Positions 8,507 to 17,392 of a DNA stretch of 64,000 bases are shown here, in pieces. The DNA lies in contig NZ_LMDJ01000033.1 in assembly GCF_001425045.1 (NCBI RefSeq), positions 188,463 through 252,462 of the forward strand, given 5' to 3'. The stretch comes from Massilia sp. Root351. GTDB lineage: Bacteria > Pseudomonadota > Gammaproteobacteria > Burkholderiales > Burkholderiaceae_D. Made by a program: the position numbers and the translations under genes. Within the stretch, counting starts at the first letter, position 1. Every line of letters begins with the position of its first letter. The notes under the pieces were generated by a model, which searched no databases, had not been told where the DNA came from, and worked only from the letters and a program-made list of their open reading frames with translations.

Positions 8507-9916
8507 ATGGCAAATGATTCATGTGCTGGTATTGCCGCCCCGGCTGGCGGCGCGGCGGTACAAAGCGCCCCGCAGGCGGGCAACCTGACCCTGCTGACCC
8601 TGGCCATCGGTTTCGTGATGGCGATGGTGGACTTGACGGCCGTCAACACCGCGCTGTCGGACATCGCGCGCGACCTGTCGGTGCCGGTGTCGGGCCTGGT
8701 GTGGGTGGTGGACGGCTACACGCTGACCTTCGCGGCCCTGCTGCTGGCCGGCGGCGCGCTGGGCGACCGCATGGGCGCGCGCAGCGCCTACATTGCCGGC
8801 CTGGGCGTGTTCCTGGCCGGCTCGGTCCTGTGCGCCATCGCTCCCGGCGGCGGCGCGCTGACGGCGGCGCGCCTGCTGCAGGGCGCCGGCGCCGCGCTGT
8901 TTCTGCCCAACTCGCTCAGCCTGCTCAGCCACACCTTCGAGGACGACAAGGTACGCGCCCGCATGGTGGGCACCTGGTCGGCCATGGTGGGCGCCTCGTC
9001 GGCCATCGGCCCGCTGGCGGGCGGCATCCTGGTGCACGAATTCGGCTGGCGCAGCGTGTTCTGGGTGAATGTGCCGCTGGGCTTGCTTGGCATGGCGCTG
9101 GCGTACCGGCTGATCCCGGCGGTGCGGCCGCAGCCAAGGCCGCTGTCGCTGCTCAGCCATGGCCTGGGCGTGCTGGCGCTGGCCGGATTGAGTTTCGTGC
9201 TGATCGAAGGCCCGGTGCTGGGCTGGACGTCGGCGCCGCTGCTGGCGGGGCTGGCGGCCACCGTGGTGTTTGCGGCGGTACTGGTGCGGCGCGAGCGGCG
9301 TATCGCCCATCCCATCTTGCCGCGCGCCCTGCTGGGCAACGGCAGCTTCGCGGCCGCCAATGCCACCGGCTTGCTGATCAATTTCGCGGTGTTCGGGCAG
9401 CTGTTCCTGCTCAGCCTGTACATTCAGGCGCGCGGCGCCGATGCGCTGCACACCGGCTACACGCTGCTGCCGATGATGGCCGCCTTCACGATAGGCAATT
9501 TCTCGTCCGGCCGCCTCTCCGCGCGGACCGGCCTGCGCCTGCCGTTGCTAGGCGGGCTGGCCGTGGGCGCCGCCATGGCGGCGGTGCTGCTGGCGCTGGC
9601 GTGGCGCATGCCGTCCATGCCGCTGGCGCTGATGCTCACGGTGATCGTGCTGATGAATGTGGCGGTAGGGATTGCGATTCCGGCCATGACCGCCACGGTG
9701 ATGCAGGTGGCCGGCAAGGCATATTCGAACAGCGCCGCCGCGGCGCTGAACGCCAACCGCCAGATCGGTGCACTGGTGGGCGTGGCGCTGATGGGCACCG
9801 TGATCCACGCGCTGCCCGAGTGGGGCGCGCGGCTGCCGGTAGCCTTCGGCGTGGCGGCCGTGGCGTTTGCGCTGGCAGGCACGCTGGTGCACCGCCACGT
9901 CCACTTGCCTCGTTGA
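8507..9916 (+). CDS. MFS drug-efflux transporter, DHA2 (EmrB/QacA) type
   Basis: A 469-residue multi-helix transporter of the 14-helix DHA2 group, proton-driven exporters of drugs and other hydrophobic compounds. The first helix carries the typical FVMAMVDLTAVNTALSDIA pattern; motif A appears as LGDRMGARSAY and motif C-like as SSAIGPLAGGIL. A strong ribosome binding site (GAGGAG, 8495-8500) precedes the ATG. The divergent LysR gene is the likely regulator. Substrate cannot be read from the sequence. It converges on ribB across a nested palindrome. Confidence 0.9.
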   Translation: MANDSCAGIAAPAGGAAVQSAPQAGNLTLLTLAIGFVMAMVDLTAVNTALSDIARDLSVPVSGLVWVVDGYTLTFAALLLAGGALGDRMGARSAYIAGLGVFLAGSVLCAIAPGGGALTAARLLQGAGAALFLPNSLSLLSHTFEDDKVRARMVGTWSAMVGASSAIGPLAGGILVHEFGWRSVFWVNVPLGLLGMALAYRLIPAVRPQPRPLSLLSHGLGVLALAGLSFVLIEGPVLGWTSAPLLAGLAATVVFAAVLVRRERRIAHPILPRALLGNGSFAAANATGLLINFAVFGQLFLLSLYIQARGADALHTGYTLLPMMAAFTIGNFSSGRLSARTGLRLPLLGGLAVGAAMAAVLLALAWRMPSMPLALMLTVIVLMNVAVGIAIPAMTATVMQVAGKAYSNSAAAALNANRQIGALVGVALMGTVIHALPEWGARLPVAFGVAAVAFALAGTLVHRHVHLPR

Positions 9917-9937
9917 AACTCCGCACAAGCGAACTGT

Positions 9938-9988
9938 GCCGCATTTTTGCACCTTCGGGGTCAGACCCCGAAGTTGGCGGAATGCGGC
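9938..9988. repeat. Nested palindrome between convergent MFS and ribB genes
   Basis: The inner hairpin is CTTCGGGGT-CAG-ACCCCGAAG (9953-9973), a perfect 9-bp stem with a 3-base loop. An outer pair GCCGCATT (9938-9945) and AATGCGGC (9981-9988) is also perfect, with the right arm touching the ribB stop codon. There is no T-tract long enough for a classical terminator on either strand. It may be a bidirectional mRNA-end structure or a member of a dispersed palindromic repeat family. Confidence 0.6.
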
Positions 9989-10651
9989 TCAGGCTGCTTC
10001 GGTTTTAGTGCGCCATTCGATCATCTCGGCGATGGTTAGGATGGGCATGCCGTGCAGTTCGGCGAACCGTTCGATGTCCTCGCCGCGCATCATGGTGCCG
10101 TCCGGGTTCATCAGCTCGCACAGCACGGCCGATGGCTTCAGGCCCGCCATGATGGCCAGGTCCACCGAGCCTTCGGTGTGGCCTTTGCGCGCCAGCACGC
10201 CGCCCGGCGTGGCGCGCAGCGGGAACACGTGGCCGGGCCGCACCACGTCTTCCGGCCTGGCGCCGGTGGCGGTGGCGGCGCGGATGGTGCTTACGCGGTC
10301 GGCCGCCGACACCCCGGTGGTGACGCCGTGCCGCGCTTCGATCGACACCGTAAACGGCGTGCCATAGCGGCTGCCGTTGTCCGGCGCCATGGGCGGCAAT
10401 TCCAGTTCGCGCACCTTGTCGGCCGTCAGGCACAGGCAGACGATGCCGCTGCATTCGCGGATCATCAGCGCCATGGTTTCCACGGTGAGCCTGTCGGCGG
10501 CCACGATCAGGTCCGCTTCGTTCTCGCGGTCGAAATCGTCGAGCAGGATGACGGGCACGCCGGCGCGCATGGCCGCCAGCGCAGACTGGATGCGGCCTTC
10601 CAGATCGGGACTGAAGAGGGAGAACTGGTTTGCTTCTTGAGTTACTGACAT
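9989..10651 (-). CDS. ribB: 3,4-dihydroxy-2-butanone-4-phosphate synthase
   Basis: A 220-residue enzyme converting ribulose 5-phosphate to 3,4-dihydroxy-2-butanone 4-phosphate and formate, the four-carbon precursor of riboflavin. Signature stretches are DDFDRENEADLI (acidic metal/substrate site, about residues 38-49), GVTTGVSAADR, RPGHVFPLRA and HTEGSVDLA. Length matches stand-alone RibB; there is no fused GTP cyclohydrolase II domain. The start at 10651 is chosen because GAGGAG lies just upstream and the longer reading from 10768 would run back through the FMN riboswitch. Control by that riboswitch is clear from the leader. Confidence 0.95.
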   Translation of the reverse strand: MSVTQEANQFSLFSPDLEGRIQSALAAMRAGVPVILLDDFDRENEADLIVAADRLTVETMALMIRECSGIVCLCLTADKVRELELPPMAPDNGSRYGTPFTVSIEARHGVTTGVSAADRVSTIRAATATGARPEDVVRPGHVFPLRATPGGVLARKGHTEGSVDLAIMAGLKPSAVLCELMNPDGTMMRGEDIERFAELHGMPILTIAEMIEWRTKTEAA

Positions 10652-10708
10652 GTGAAACGCTCCTCGCATAAGTTGGGCGAAAAACGCATCAGGGCAAGCG
10701 ACGACGCG

Positions 10709-10744
10709 CGGCTGCCCGTCTCGATCGCTCGAGCGGGAAGCCGC
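10709..10744 (-). promoter_or_regulatory. Hairpin in ribB leader, possible riboswitch expression platform
   Basis: On the minus strand GCGGCTTCCCG and CGGGCAGCCGC can pair as a 10-bp stem with one mismatch around a 14-base loop, starting 16 bases after the FMN aptamer. No T-tract follows directly; a short TTTTT occurs some 20 bases later at about 10677-10682. It may be part of the switch that controls termination or translation of ribB. Function is inferred from location only. Confidence 0.4.
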
Positions 10745-10759
10745 GTTGCAGCGCACATC

Positions 10760-10890
<131 letters not shown>

Positions 10891-10989
10891 CGTATTGGTT
10901 GTTGCCTCTAAAATGAGGCCTGAGGATTGTAGCGGAAATTGTCAAACTTCGTGTATTGTGGCAACATATTCAATAGCATCCTGATAAGC

Positions 10990-13800
10990 ATGAGACTTTT
11001 GAAACTGCGTACCGCGACGGTTGTTGTCCTGCTCAGCTGCTCGCTGCTGGCGCATGCCGCCCCCAATCTGAACGCGCCGTTGCCGGTGGCGGCCGACGTC
11101 AAGGTGGGCAGGCTGCCCAATGGCCTCACGTATTACATCAAGCAGAACGCCAGGCCGGCACAGCGGCTGGAACTGCGCCTGGTGGTCAAGGCCGGCTCCA
11201 TGCTGGAGGATGACGACCAGCGCGGCCTGGCGCACTTCACCGAGCACATGGCCTTCAACGGTTCCACCAATTTCAAGCGCCACGCGCTGGTCTCCTACCT
11301 GCAGTCGATCGGCGTGAAGTTCGGCGCCGACCTCAACGCGTACACCAGCTTCGACGAGACGGTCTACACGCTGCCGCTGCCGATCGACAAGAAGGAAAAC
11401 CTGGAGCAGGGCTTCCTGGTGCTGGAGGACTGGGCGCACGGGGTGGCGTTCAATGACGCCGACATCGAGCGCGAGCGCGACATCGTGCTGGAGGAACTGC
11501 GCCTGCGCGGCGGCACCGGCGCCATGCAGGCCTTGTACGCCAAGCAGTACAACGGCGCCCGCTACGCCGAGCGCATGCCCATCGGCACCGAAGAGTCGCT
11601 GAAAAAATTCACGCCGGACGCCGTCAGGCGCTTCTACCGGGACTGGTACCGGCCCGACCTGATGGCGGTGGTGGTGGTCGGCGACATCGAGCCGGCCGAG
11701 GCCGAGCAGCTGGTGCACAAGCACTTCGGCAAACTCAAGGGGCCGGCTGCTCCCCGCGCCCGCAACTACGTGGACCTGCCGCCGTACACGGCTTCCGAGG
11801 CGCTGGTGCAGCGTTTCAGGGAGATCGCGTCGGACACGGTGACGATTTTCTATCCGGCCGAGCAGCGCCGCCCGGACAGCACGGTGGCCGACTACCGGGC
11901 CCACCTCATTGAACGGCTGTATACCGCCATGCTGGCGCTGCGCCTGGCGGAGCTGTCGCAGGGCGCCAATCCGCCCTTCGTCCGGGCCGCCAGCGTCAAG
12001 GCCGCTTCGGCGCCCGGCTACCGGGCCTTCCAGTCGACGGCGGTGCTGGGCAAGGGCGGCGCCGAGCCGGCGGTGACCGCGCTGGTGCAGGAAAGCGAGC
12101 GCGCGCGCCGCCACGGCTTCACTGCGGCCGAACTGGATCGCGCCAAAAAGAGCGTCCTGAACGCCGCCGAGAGCCGCTACCAGGAGCGCGCCACGGGCGA
12201 CTCGTCCACCCTGGTCGGCGCTCTGGTGCGCAACTTCCTGCTGGGCGAACCGATCCCGGGCCCGGTCTATGAGGTCGAGCTCCAGAGGGAGTTGCTGCCA
12301 GCCATTGCGCTGGACGAAGTGAACCAGGCCGTGCGCGAGGCGGTGCAGTCCGGCCAGCACAAGCTGCTGGTCTACCGTGGCGGCGCCCGCGCGGATGTGC
12401 GCGCGCCCTCGCGCTCCGCGCTGCTGGCCGCCGCCGCCGCGGCCGAAGCGGCGCCGCTGCAGCCGCTGGTGGAGAAAGTGTATGGCGCCAGCCTGATGGA
12501 GGCGCCGCCCAAGCCGGGCGCCATCGTCAAGGAACGCGTCGACGCGGCGCTGGGCACCACCGAGCTGACGCTGGAAAACGGCGTGCGGGTGGTGCTCAGG
12601 CCGACCGCCTTCAAGAACAACCAGGTCCTGCTGGGCGGCTTCCGGCAAGGCGGGCAATCGCTGTACGACGCAGCCGACCTGAACAGTGCGCGGCTGGCCA
12701 GCGGCCTCGTGTCGCAGATGGGCTTGCTGGATTACGCGCCGATCGAACTGGCCAAGGTGCTCGCCGGAAAAACCGTGCAGGCCAACGTCGAGATCAACGA
12801 GCTGTACGAGAACGTCAACGCCAGCGCCGCCACGGCGGAGGTGGAAACCATGCTGCAGCTGGTGCATCTGCGCTTCACGCGCCCGCGCAAGGATGACAAG
12901 CTGTTCGCTTCCTTGATCGCGAAACAGCGCGAAGGGGCGCGCGCCCGGGCCGCCAGTTCCGATGCCGTGTTCGGCGACAGGGTGGCCGGCGCCATCTACA
13001 ACGACCATCCGCTGCTGCCGCGCCTGATGCTGCCGGCCGACTACGACAAGCTCAAGCTGGAGCGGGTGGCGGAGATTTACCAGGAGCGGTTTTCCAGCGC
13101 CAAGGACTTCACTTTTGTGCTGGTGGGCAGCTTCGAGGTGGCCAAGCTCAAGCCGCTGCTGGCGGCCTACCTGGGCAGCCTGCCGGTGCCCGACATCGCC
13201 ACCGCCATGCGCGACCGGGGCATGCGCCCGGCTGCAGGCGTGATCAAGACCGATATGTACCGCGGCGCCGAGCTGAAAAGCCGGGTCAGCCTGCGCTTTG
13301 CCAGCGAGGCGCCGTACTCGGAGGACGAAGCCCTGCGCGTGCGTGCGCTGGGGGAATTGCTCAACATTAAGCTGGTGGAAGTGCTGCGCGAGGACAAGGG
13401 CTTGCTCTATTCGGGCAGCTTCAGCGGCCGCATGAACAAGCTGCCTTACGGCCGCGTGCTGTTTAGCGCCAACCTGCCGTGCGCATCCGGCAGCGTGCCC
13501 CAGGTCATTGCGGCCACCATGGACGTGCTCAAGAAGATGCAGGCGCAGGGGCCGGACCCGGCCGACCTGGCCAAGGTGAAGGCCAACTGGAGCAACACCT
13601 ACCGCCGGGCGCTGCAGGAAAACAGCTACTGGCTGGCGGGCTTGCAGGCTGCCTATGCCGACGGCGGCGACCCCGGGCTGCTGCTGCGCGAGGAGCAGCG
13701 CATTGCGGCGCTCACGCCGGCCGAGCTGCAGGAGGCGGCCCGGCGCTACATCAAGTTCGACAACTATGTGCAGGCAGTGCTGCACCCGGAACCGAAGTGA
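10990..13800 (+). CDS. Secreted M16-family zinc peptidase (PqqL-like), first of a tandem pair
   Basis: A 936-residue insulinase/pitrilysin-group protein. Residues 1-23 form a signal peptide (LLSCSLLAHA, cleavage near AHA-AP). The inverted zinc site is HFTEH (His82, Glu85, His86) with the distal Glu in ERERDIVLEE (about 160-169). The rest has the four-domain M16 layout, with a second, non-catalytic half from about residue 500. It should act in the periplasm on peptides. The start at 10990 is chosen for the signal peptide; no strong ribosome binding site is visible, and in-frame alternatives begin at 10939. Its paralog follows after 19 bases, so the two form an operon. Confidence 0.9.
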   Translation: MRLLKLRTATVVVLLSCSLLAHAAPNLNAPLPVAADVKVGRLPNGLTYYIKQNARPAQRLELRLVVKAGSMLEDDDQRGLAHFTEHMAFNGSTNFKRHALVSYLQSIGVKFGADLNAYTSFDETVYTLPLPIDKKENLEQGFLVLEDWAHGVAFNDADIERERDIVLEELRLRGGTGAMQALYAKQYNGARYAERMPIGTEESLKKFTPDAVRRFYRDWYRPDLMAVVVVGDIEPAEAEQLVHKHFGKLKGPAAPRARNYVDLPPYTASEALVQRFREIASDTVTIFYPAEQRRPDSTVADYRAHLIERLYTAMLALRLAELSQGANPPFVRAASVKAASAPGYRAFQSTAVLGKGGAEPAVTALVQESERARRHGFTAAELDRAKKSVLNAAESRYQERATGDSSTLVGALVRNFLLGEPIPGPVYEVELQRELLPAIALDEVNQAVREAVQSGQHKLLVYRGGARADVRAPSRSALLAAAAAAEAAPLQPLVEKVYGASLMEAPPKPGAIVKERVDAALGTTELTLENGVRVVLRPTAFKNNQVLLGGFRQGGQSLYDAADLNSARLASGLVSQMGLLDYAPIELAKVLAGKTVQANVEINELYENVNASAATAEVETMLQLVHLRFTRPRKDDKLFASLIAKQREGARARAASSDAVFGDRVAGAIYNDHPLLPRLMLPADYDKLKLERVAEIYQERFSSAKDFTFVLVGSFEVAKLKPLLAAYLGSLPVPDIATAMRDRGMRPAAGVIKTDMYRGAELKSRVSLRFASEAPYSEDEALRVRALGELLNIKLVEVLREDKGLLYSGSFSGRMNKLPYGRVLFSANLPCASGSVPQVIAATMDVLKKMQAQGPDPADLAKVKANWSNTYRRALQENSYWLAGLQAAYADGGDPGLLLREEQRIAALTPAELQEAARRYIKFDNYVQAVLHPEPK

Positions 13801-13819
13801 AGAAGAGGAACCAGACACC

Positions 13820-16666
13820 ATGACAGCTGTAAAAATACGCATCCTGTGCGCCACCGTGTTGCTCGGCTACGCGCTGCTGGCGCAGGCCGAGATCCATCCG
13901 TCGGCCCAGCTGCCGATGGCGCCGGACGTGAAGGTGGGCAAACTGCCCAACGGCCTCACTTACTACATCAAGAAAAACGCCAAGCCGGAACAGAAGCTGG
14001 AACTGCGCCTGGTGGTCAAGGCCGGCTCCATCCTGGAAGACGACGACCAGCGCGGCCTGGCGCACTTCACCGAGCACATGGCCTTCAACGGTTCCACCAA
14101 TTTCAAGCGCCACGAGCTGGTTTCCTACCTGCAGTCGATCGGCGTGAAATTCGGCGCCGACCTGAACGCCTACACCAGCTTCGACGAAACCGTCTACATG
14201 CTGCCCATCCCCACGGCGAAGAAGGAGAACATCCATACCGGCTTCAAGGTGCTGCAGGACTGGGCCGGCGGCCTGTCGCTGAACGACGCCGACATCGACA
14301 GCGAACGCGGCATCGTGCTGGAGGAAATGCGCATCGGCAAAGGCTTCGGCGACCGCATGAACAAGGTGCTGATGCCCAAGCTGTTCAACGGCTCGCGCTA
14401 TGCCGACCGCCTGCCTATCGGCCAGGAAGAGACGCTGAAGAACTTCAAGCCGGAAGCCATCAAGCGCTTCTACAAGGACTGGTACCGCCCGGACCTGATG
14501 GCGGTGATCGTGGTGGGCGACATCGACCCGGCGGAGGCGGAGAAACTGGTGCACAGCCACTTCGGCGGCCTGAAAAACCCCGAGCAGCCGCGCCCGCGCA
14601 GCTATGCGCCGATTCCTTCGCGCGCCTATTCCGAGTCGCTGGTGTTCCTGGACAAGGAGTCGCCGGCCAATATGCTGTACATCCGCTACGCCATCGAGCC
14701 GTACCAGGAGGAAACCGACTTTGCCGGCTACCGCCGCAAGCTGGTCGAGGGCATGGTCATGGCCATGCTGGGCCAGCGCATGAACGAGCTCACGCAGCAG
14801 GCCGAGCCGCCCTTCATCCAGGGCGGCGGCACAGTGGGCAAGGTGGCGCACGGCTACAAGTCCTTCAGCGCGCTGGCCGTGCTGGGCAAGGGCGGCCCGC
14901 AGCCGGCCATCAGCGCGCTGGTGCAGGAGAGCGAGCGCGCGCGCCAGTTCGGCTTTACCGCGTCGGAGCTGGAGCGCATCAAGAAGGGCATGCTGCGCCA
15001 GGTCGAGCGCCTGTACAACGAACGCGACAAGTCCGAATCGGCGGCTTTCGCGGCCGAGTTCATGCGCAACTTCCTGGTCAACGAATCGATGCCGGGCATC
15101 GTCAACGAGTACGCCTACACCAACGAGCTGGTGCCGGGCGTGACCTTGGAGGAGGTCAACGCCGCCGCGCGCAAGCTGCTGCCCGCCGACCAGCACAAGC
15201 TGGTGGTCTACTTGGGCAACGACAAGGCCGAGCAGCCGGCGCCGAAAGGCGAGCAGTTGCTGGCGGCGGTGAACGCGGCCGAGATGGTGGCGGTGAAGGC
15301 GCAGGACGAGAAGGTGTACGCCACCAGCCTGATGGACAAGCCGCCCAGGGCAGGCAGCATCGTCAAGGAGACCGTCAACAAGGCGCTGGGCCTGACCGAA
15401 CTGACGCTGAGCAACGGCGTGAAGGTGGTGCTGAAACCGACCGACTTCAAGAACGACCAGGTGCTGATGAGCGCGCACCGCTTCGGCGGCCAGTCGCTGT
15501 ATGACGCCAAGGACATGTTCAACGCGCGCTACGCCAGCACCATCGTCGGCCAGATGGGCTTGCTGAATTACTCGCCCACCGACATGCAGAAGATCCTGGC
15601 CGGCAAGACCGCCTCGTCGGGCGCGTCGATCAGCACGCTGACCGAAGGCTTGCGCGGCGGCTCCGGCAGCAACGACGTGGAAACCATGTTGCAGCTGGCG
15701 CACCTGGAATTCACCCAGCCGCGCAAGGACGAGGCGCTGTTCGCGTCCTTCATCGGCAAGCAGCGCGAAATGGCGCGCAATGCCTTGCTGATGCCCGAAG
15801 CGGTGTTCGGCGATACGCTCACGGCGACCCTGTACAACAACCATCCGCTGGCGCCGCGCGCGCCGCGCGTGGAGGACTTCGACCAGATCCGGCTGGACCG
15901 CGTGATGGAAATCTACAAGGAGCGCTTCGCCAGTGCCAGGGGCTTCACCTTCTACCTGGTGGGCAGCTTCGAGGTGGCGAAGATCAAGCCGCTGCTGGCC
16001 ACCTACCTGGCCAGCCTGCCCACGCCGTCCATTCCGGTCGATTACCGGGACCAGGGCATCCGCCCGGTGAAGGGCGTGGTGAAGAAGGAGGTGTACAAGG
16101 GGTCCGAGCCGAAGAGCCGGGTGGCGCTGGTGTTTACCGGCGAGGCGAAGTACTCGGAAGAGGCGCAGATGCACATGCAGGCCATGCTGGAAGTGCTGAA
16201 CATCAAGCTGATCGAAACACTGCGCGAGAAGATGGCGGTGATCTACGGCGGCCAGATCAGCGGCGGCCTGAGCAAGCGTCCCTACGGCGCCTACCAGATC
16301 CAGACCGCGCTGCCGTGCGCGCCGGAGAACGTGGACAAGGTGATCGCCGCCACCATGGAACTGATCCGCAAGATGCAGGACGAAGGACCGGATGCGGCGG
16401 ACCTGGACAAGGTCAAGCAGAACTGGAACACCAGCCACCGCAAGGCGTTGCGCGAGAATGGCTACTGGCTGAGCCGCCTGCAGGGTGCCGCGCTGAACGG
16501 CACCGACCCGGCCGCCGCTTTCCTGAAGTACGAGCAGCGCGTGGCGGGCATCAAGCCGGCCGACCTGCAGGCAGCGGCCAGGCGCTACTTCGACAAGGAG
16601 AACTACCTGCAGCTGGTGCTGTACCCGGAGCCGAAGGAGCAAGTGGCGGCGAAGCAAGCGCAGTAG
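13820..16666 (+). CDS. Secreted M16-family zinc peptidase (PqqL-like), second of a tandem pair
   Basis: A 948-residue paralog of the preceding gene with the same layout: signal peptide (residues 1-23, LLGYALLAQA), zinc site HFTEH at His82/Glu85/His86, distal Glu in SERGIVLEE, and a C-terminal M16 half. AGAGGAA upstream of 13820 is the ribosome binding site. Over about 200 bases around the zinc site (13997-14203) the DNA is nearly identical to the first copy, while other parts differ much more. M16 proteins often work as two-subunit enzymes with one inactive partner; here both copies keep the zinc ligands. Confidence 0.9.
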   Translation: MTAVKIRILCATVLLGYALLAQAEIHPSAQLPMAPDVKVGKLPNGLTYYIKKNAKPEQKLELRLVVKAGSILEDDDQRGLAHFTEHMAFNGSTNFKRHELVSYLQSIGVKFGADLNAYTSFDETVYMLPIPTAKKENIHTGFKVLQDWAGGLSLNDADIDSERGIVLEEMRIGKGFGDRMNKVLMPKLFNGSRYADRLPIGQEETLKNFKPEAIKRFYKDWYRPDLMAVIVVGDIDPAEAEKLVHSHFGGLKNPEQPRPRSYAPIPSRAYSESLVFLDKESPANMLYIRYAIEPYQEETDFAGYRRKLVEGMVMAMLGQRMNELTQQAEPPFIQGGGTVGKVAHGYKSFSALAVLGKGGPQPAISALVQESERARQFGFTASELERIKKGMLRQVERLYNERDKSESAAFAAEFMRNFLVNESMPGIVNEYAYTNELVPGVTLEEVNAAARKLLPADQHKLVVYLGNDKAEQPAPKGEQLLAAVNAAEMVAVKAQDEKVYATSLMDKPPRAGSIVKETVNKALGLTELTLSNGVKVVLKPTDFKNDQVLMSAHRFGGQSLYDAKDMFNARYASTIVGQMGLLNYSPTDMQKILAGKTASSGASISTLTEGLRGGSGSNDVETMLQLAHLEFTQPRKDEALFASFIGKQREMARNALLMPEAVFGDTLTATLYNNHPLAPRAPRVEDFDQIRLDRVMEIYKERFASARGFTFYLVGSFEVAKIKPLLATYLASLPTPSIPVDYRDQGIRPVKGVVKKEVYKGSEPKSRVALVFTGEAKYSEEAQMHMQAMLEVLNIKLIETLREKMAVIYGGQISGGLSKRPYGAYQIQTALPCAPENVDKVIAATMELIRKMQDEGPDAADLDKVKQNWNTSHRKALRENGYWLSRLQGAALNGTDPAAAFLKYEQRVAGIKPADLQAAARRYFDKENYLQLVLYPEPKEQVAAKQAQ

Positions 16667-16736
16667 GGCAGGTCCGTGCTGCTACACTGTACACTGTGGG
16701 CTGGACGATTAATGACACAGTGAAGGCGTAGCAAGC

Positions 16737-16937
16737 ATGGCAAAGAAAAAAGAAGAGCTGGACGAAGAAACCCTGGCGCTGATCCACTGGTGCATCGAAG
16801 TGGAAGGTTTCCTGGTGCAGGGCGGCGCCACCGTGGAGCAGGCCCAGGAGCACATCGAGGAGCAGATCGAGTGGTTCACCGACCAGTTCTATGACGGCCT
16901 GACGCCGGAGGAAGCGGCCAAGGAAGCGCTGGCCTGA
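16737..16937 (+). CDS. Small conserved acidic protein of unknown function
   Basis: A 66-residue, strongly acidic, probably all-helical protein (DEETLALIHWCIEVEGFLV, then EEHIEEQIEWFTDQFYD-type repeats and a C-terminal EEAAKEALA helix). No signal peptide or domain is recognised. The coding bias matches the neighbours and no other long open frame competes for the region. It follows the M16 pair by 70 bases and converges on a VOC gene one base after its stop. Confidence 0.7.
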   Translation: MAKKKEELDEETLALIHWCIEVEGFLVQGGATVEQAQEHIEEQIEWFTDQFYDGLTPEEAAKEALA

Positions 16938-16938
16938 T

Positions 16939-17328
16939 TTACTCCTCGTGGTGGCAGCAAACGCCCAGTTTGTTGCCGTCCAGGTCGCGGAAGTAGGCGC
17001 CGTAGTAATTCGGATGGTAGTGCGGCCGCAAGCCGGGCTGCCCGGCGCAGCTGCCGCCATGCGCCAGCGCACTGGCGTAGGCGCGGTCCACCGCCGCGCG
17101 CGACGGCGCCAGCAGCGCCACCATCTGGCCGTTGCCGCAACTGGCCTCGCCCTCGTAGGGTTTGCCGATCACGAACAGCGGCCGCGGCGCATCCGCCGCC
17201 ATCCAGCCCGCCCAGGGCCGGCTGTCATCCCTGAATTTGCGCACCAGTCCCAGCTCATCCATCAGCGCGGCATAGAACGCGTGGGCGCGCTCGAACTCCG
17301 TCACCCCGATAAACACATGCGACAACAT
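16939..17328 (-). CDS. VOC-family (glyoxalase-like) protein
   Basis: A 129-residue single-unit VOC protein: first strand HVFIGVTEFERAHAFYAAL (residues 3-21), last strand around YYGAYFRDLDGNKLGVCCH. Histidines in HYHPNYYGAYF and the C-terminal HH could bind metal. The start at 17328 is chosen because AAAGGAA lies just upstream; the longer frame to 17412 runs into the promoter area of the divergent P450 gene. Substrate is unknown. Confidence 0.8.
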   Translation of the reverse strand: MLSHVFIGVTEFERAHAFYAALMDELGLVRKFRDDSRPWAGWMAADAPRPLFVIGKPYEGEASCGNGQMVALLAPSRAAVDRAYASALAHGGSCAGQPGLRPHYHPNYYGAYFRDLDGNKLGVCCHHEE

Positions 17329-17392
17329 AGGCGTTCCTTTTTTTAAAATGTGGCGTAAAATATAACAGATTAACCGCCAATCGGGACGAGAC

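Noticed and set aside
13751..16657. Very long minus-strand open frame opposite the second M16 gene
   Set aside because: Shadow of a high-GC coding sequence. Its translation is rich in His, Arg, Gln and Ala with no domain, while the plus strand encodes a clear peptidase. The same applies to 10942-13854, 43733-45979 and 54739-57003.
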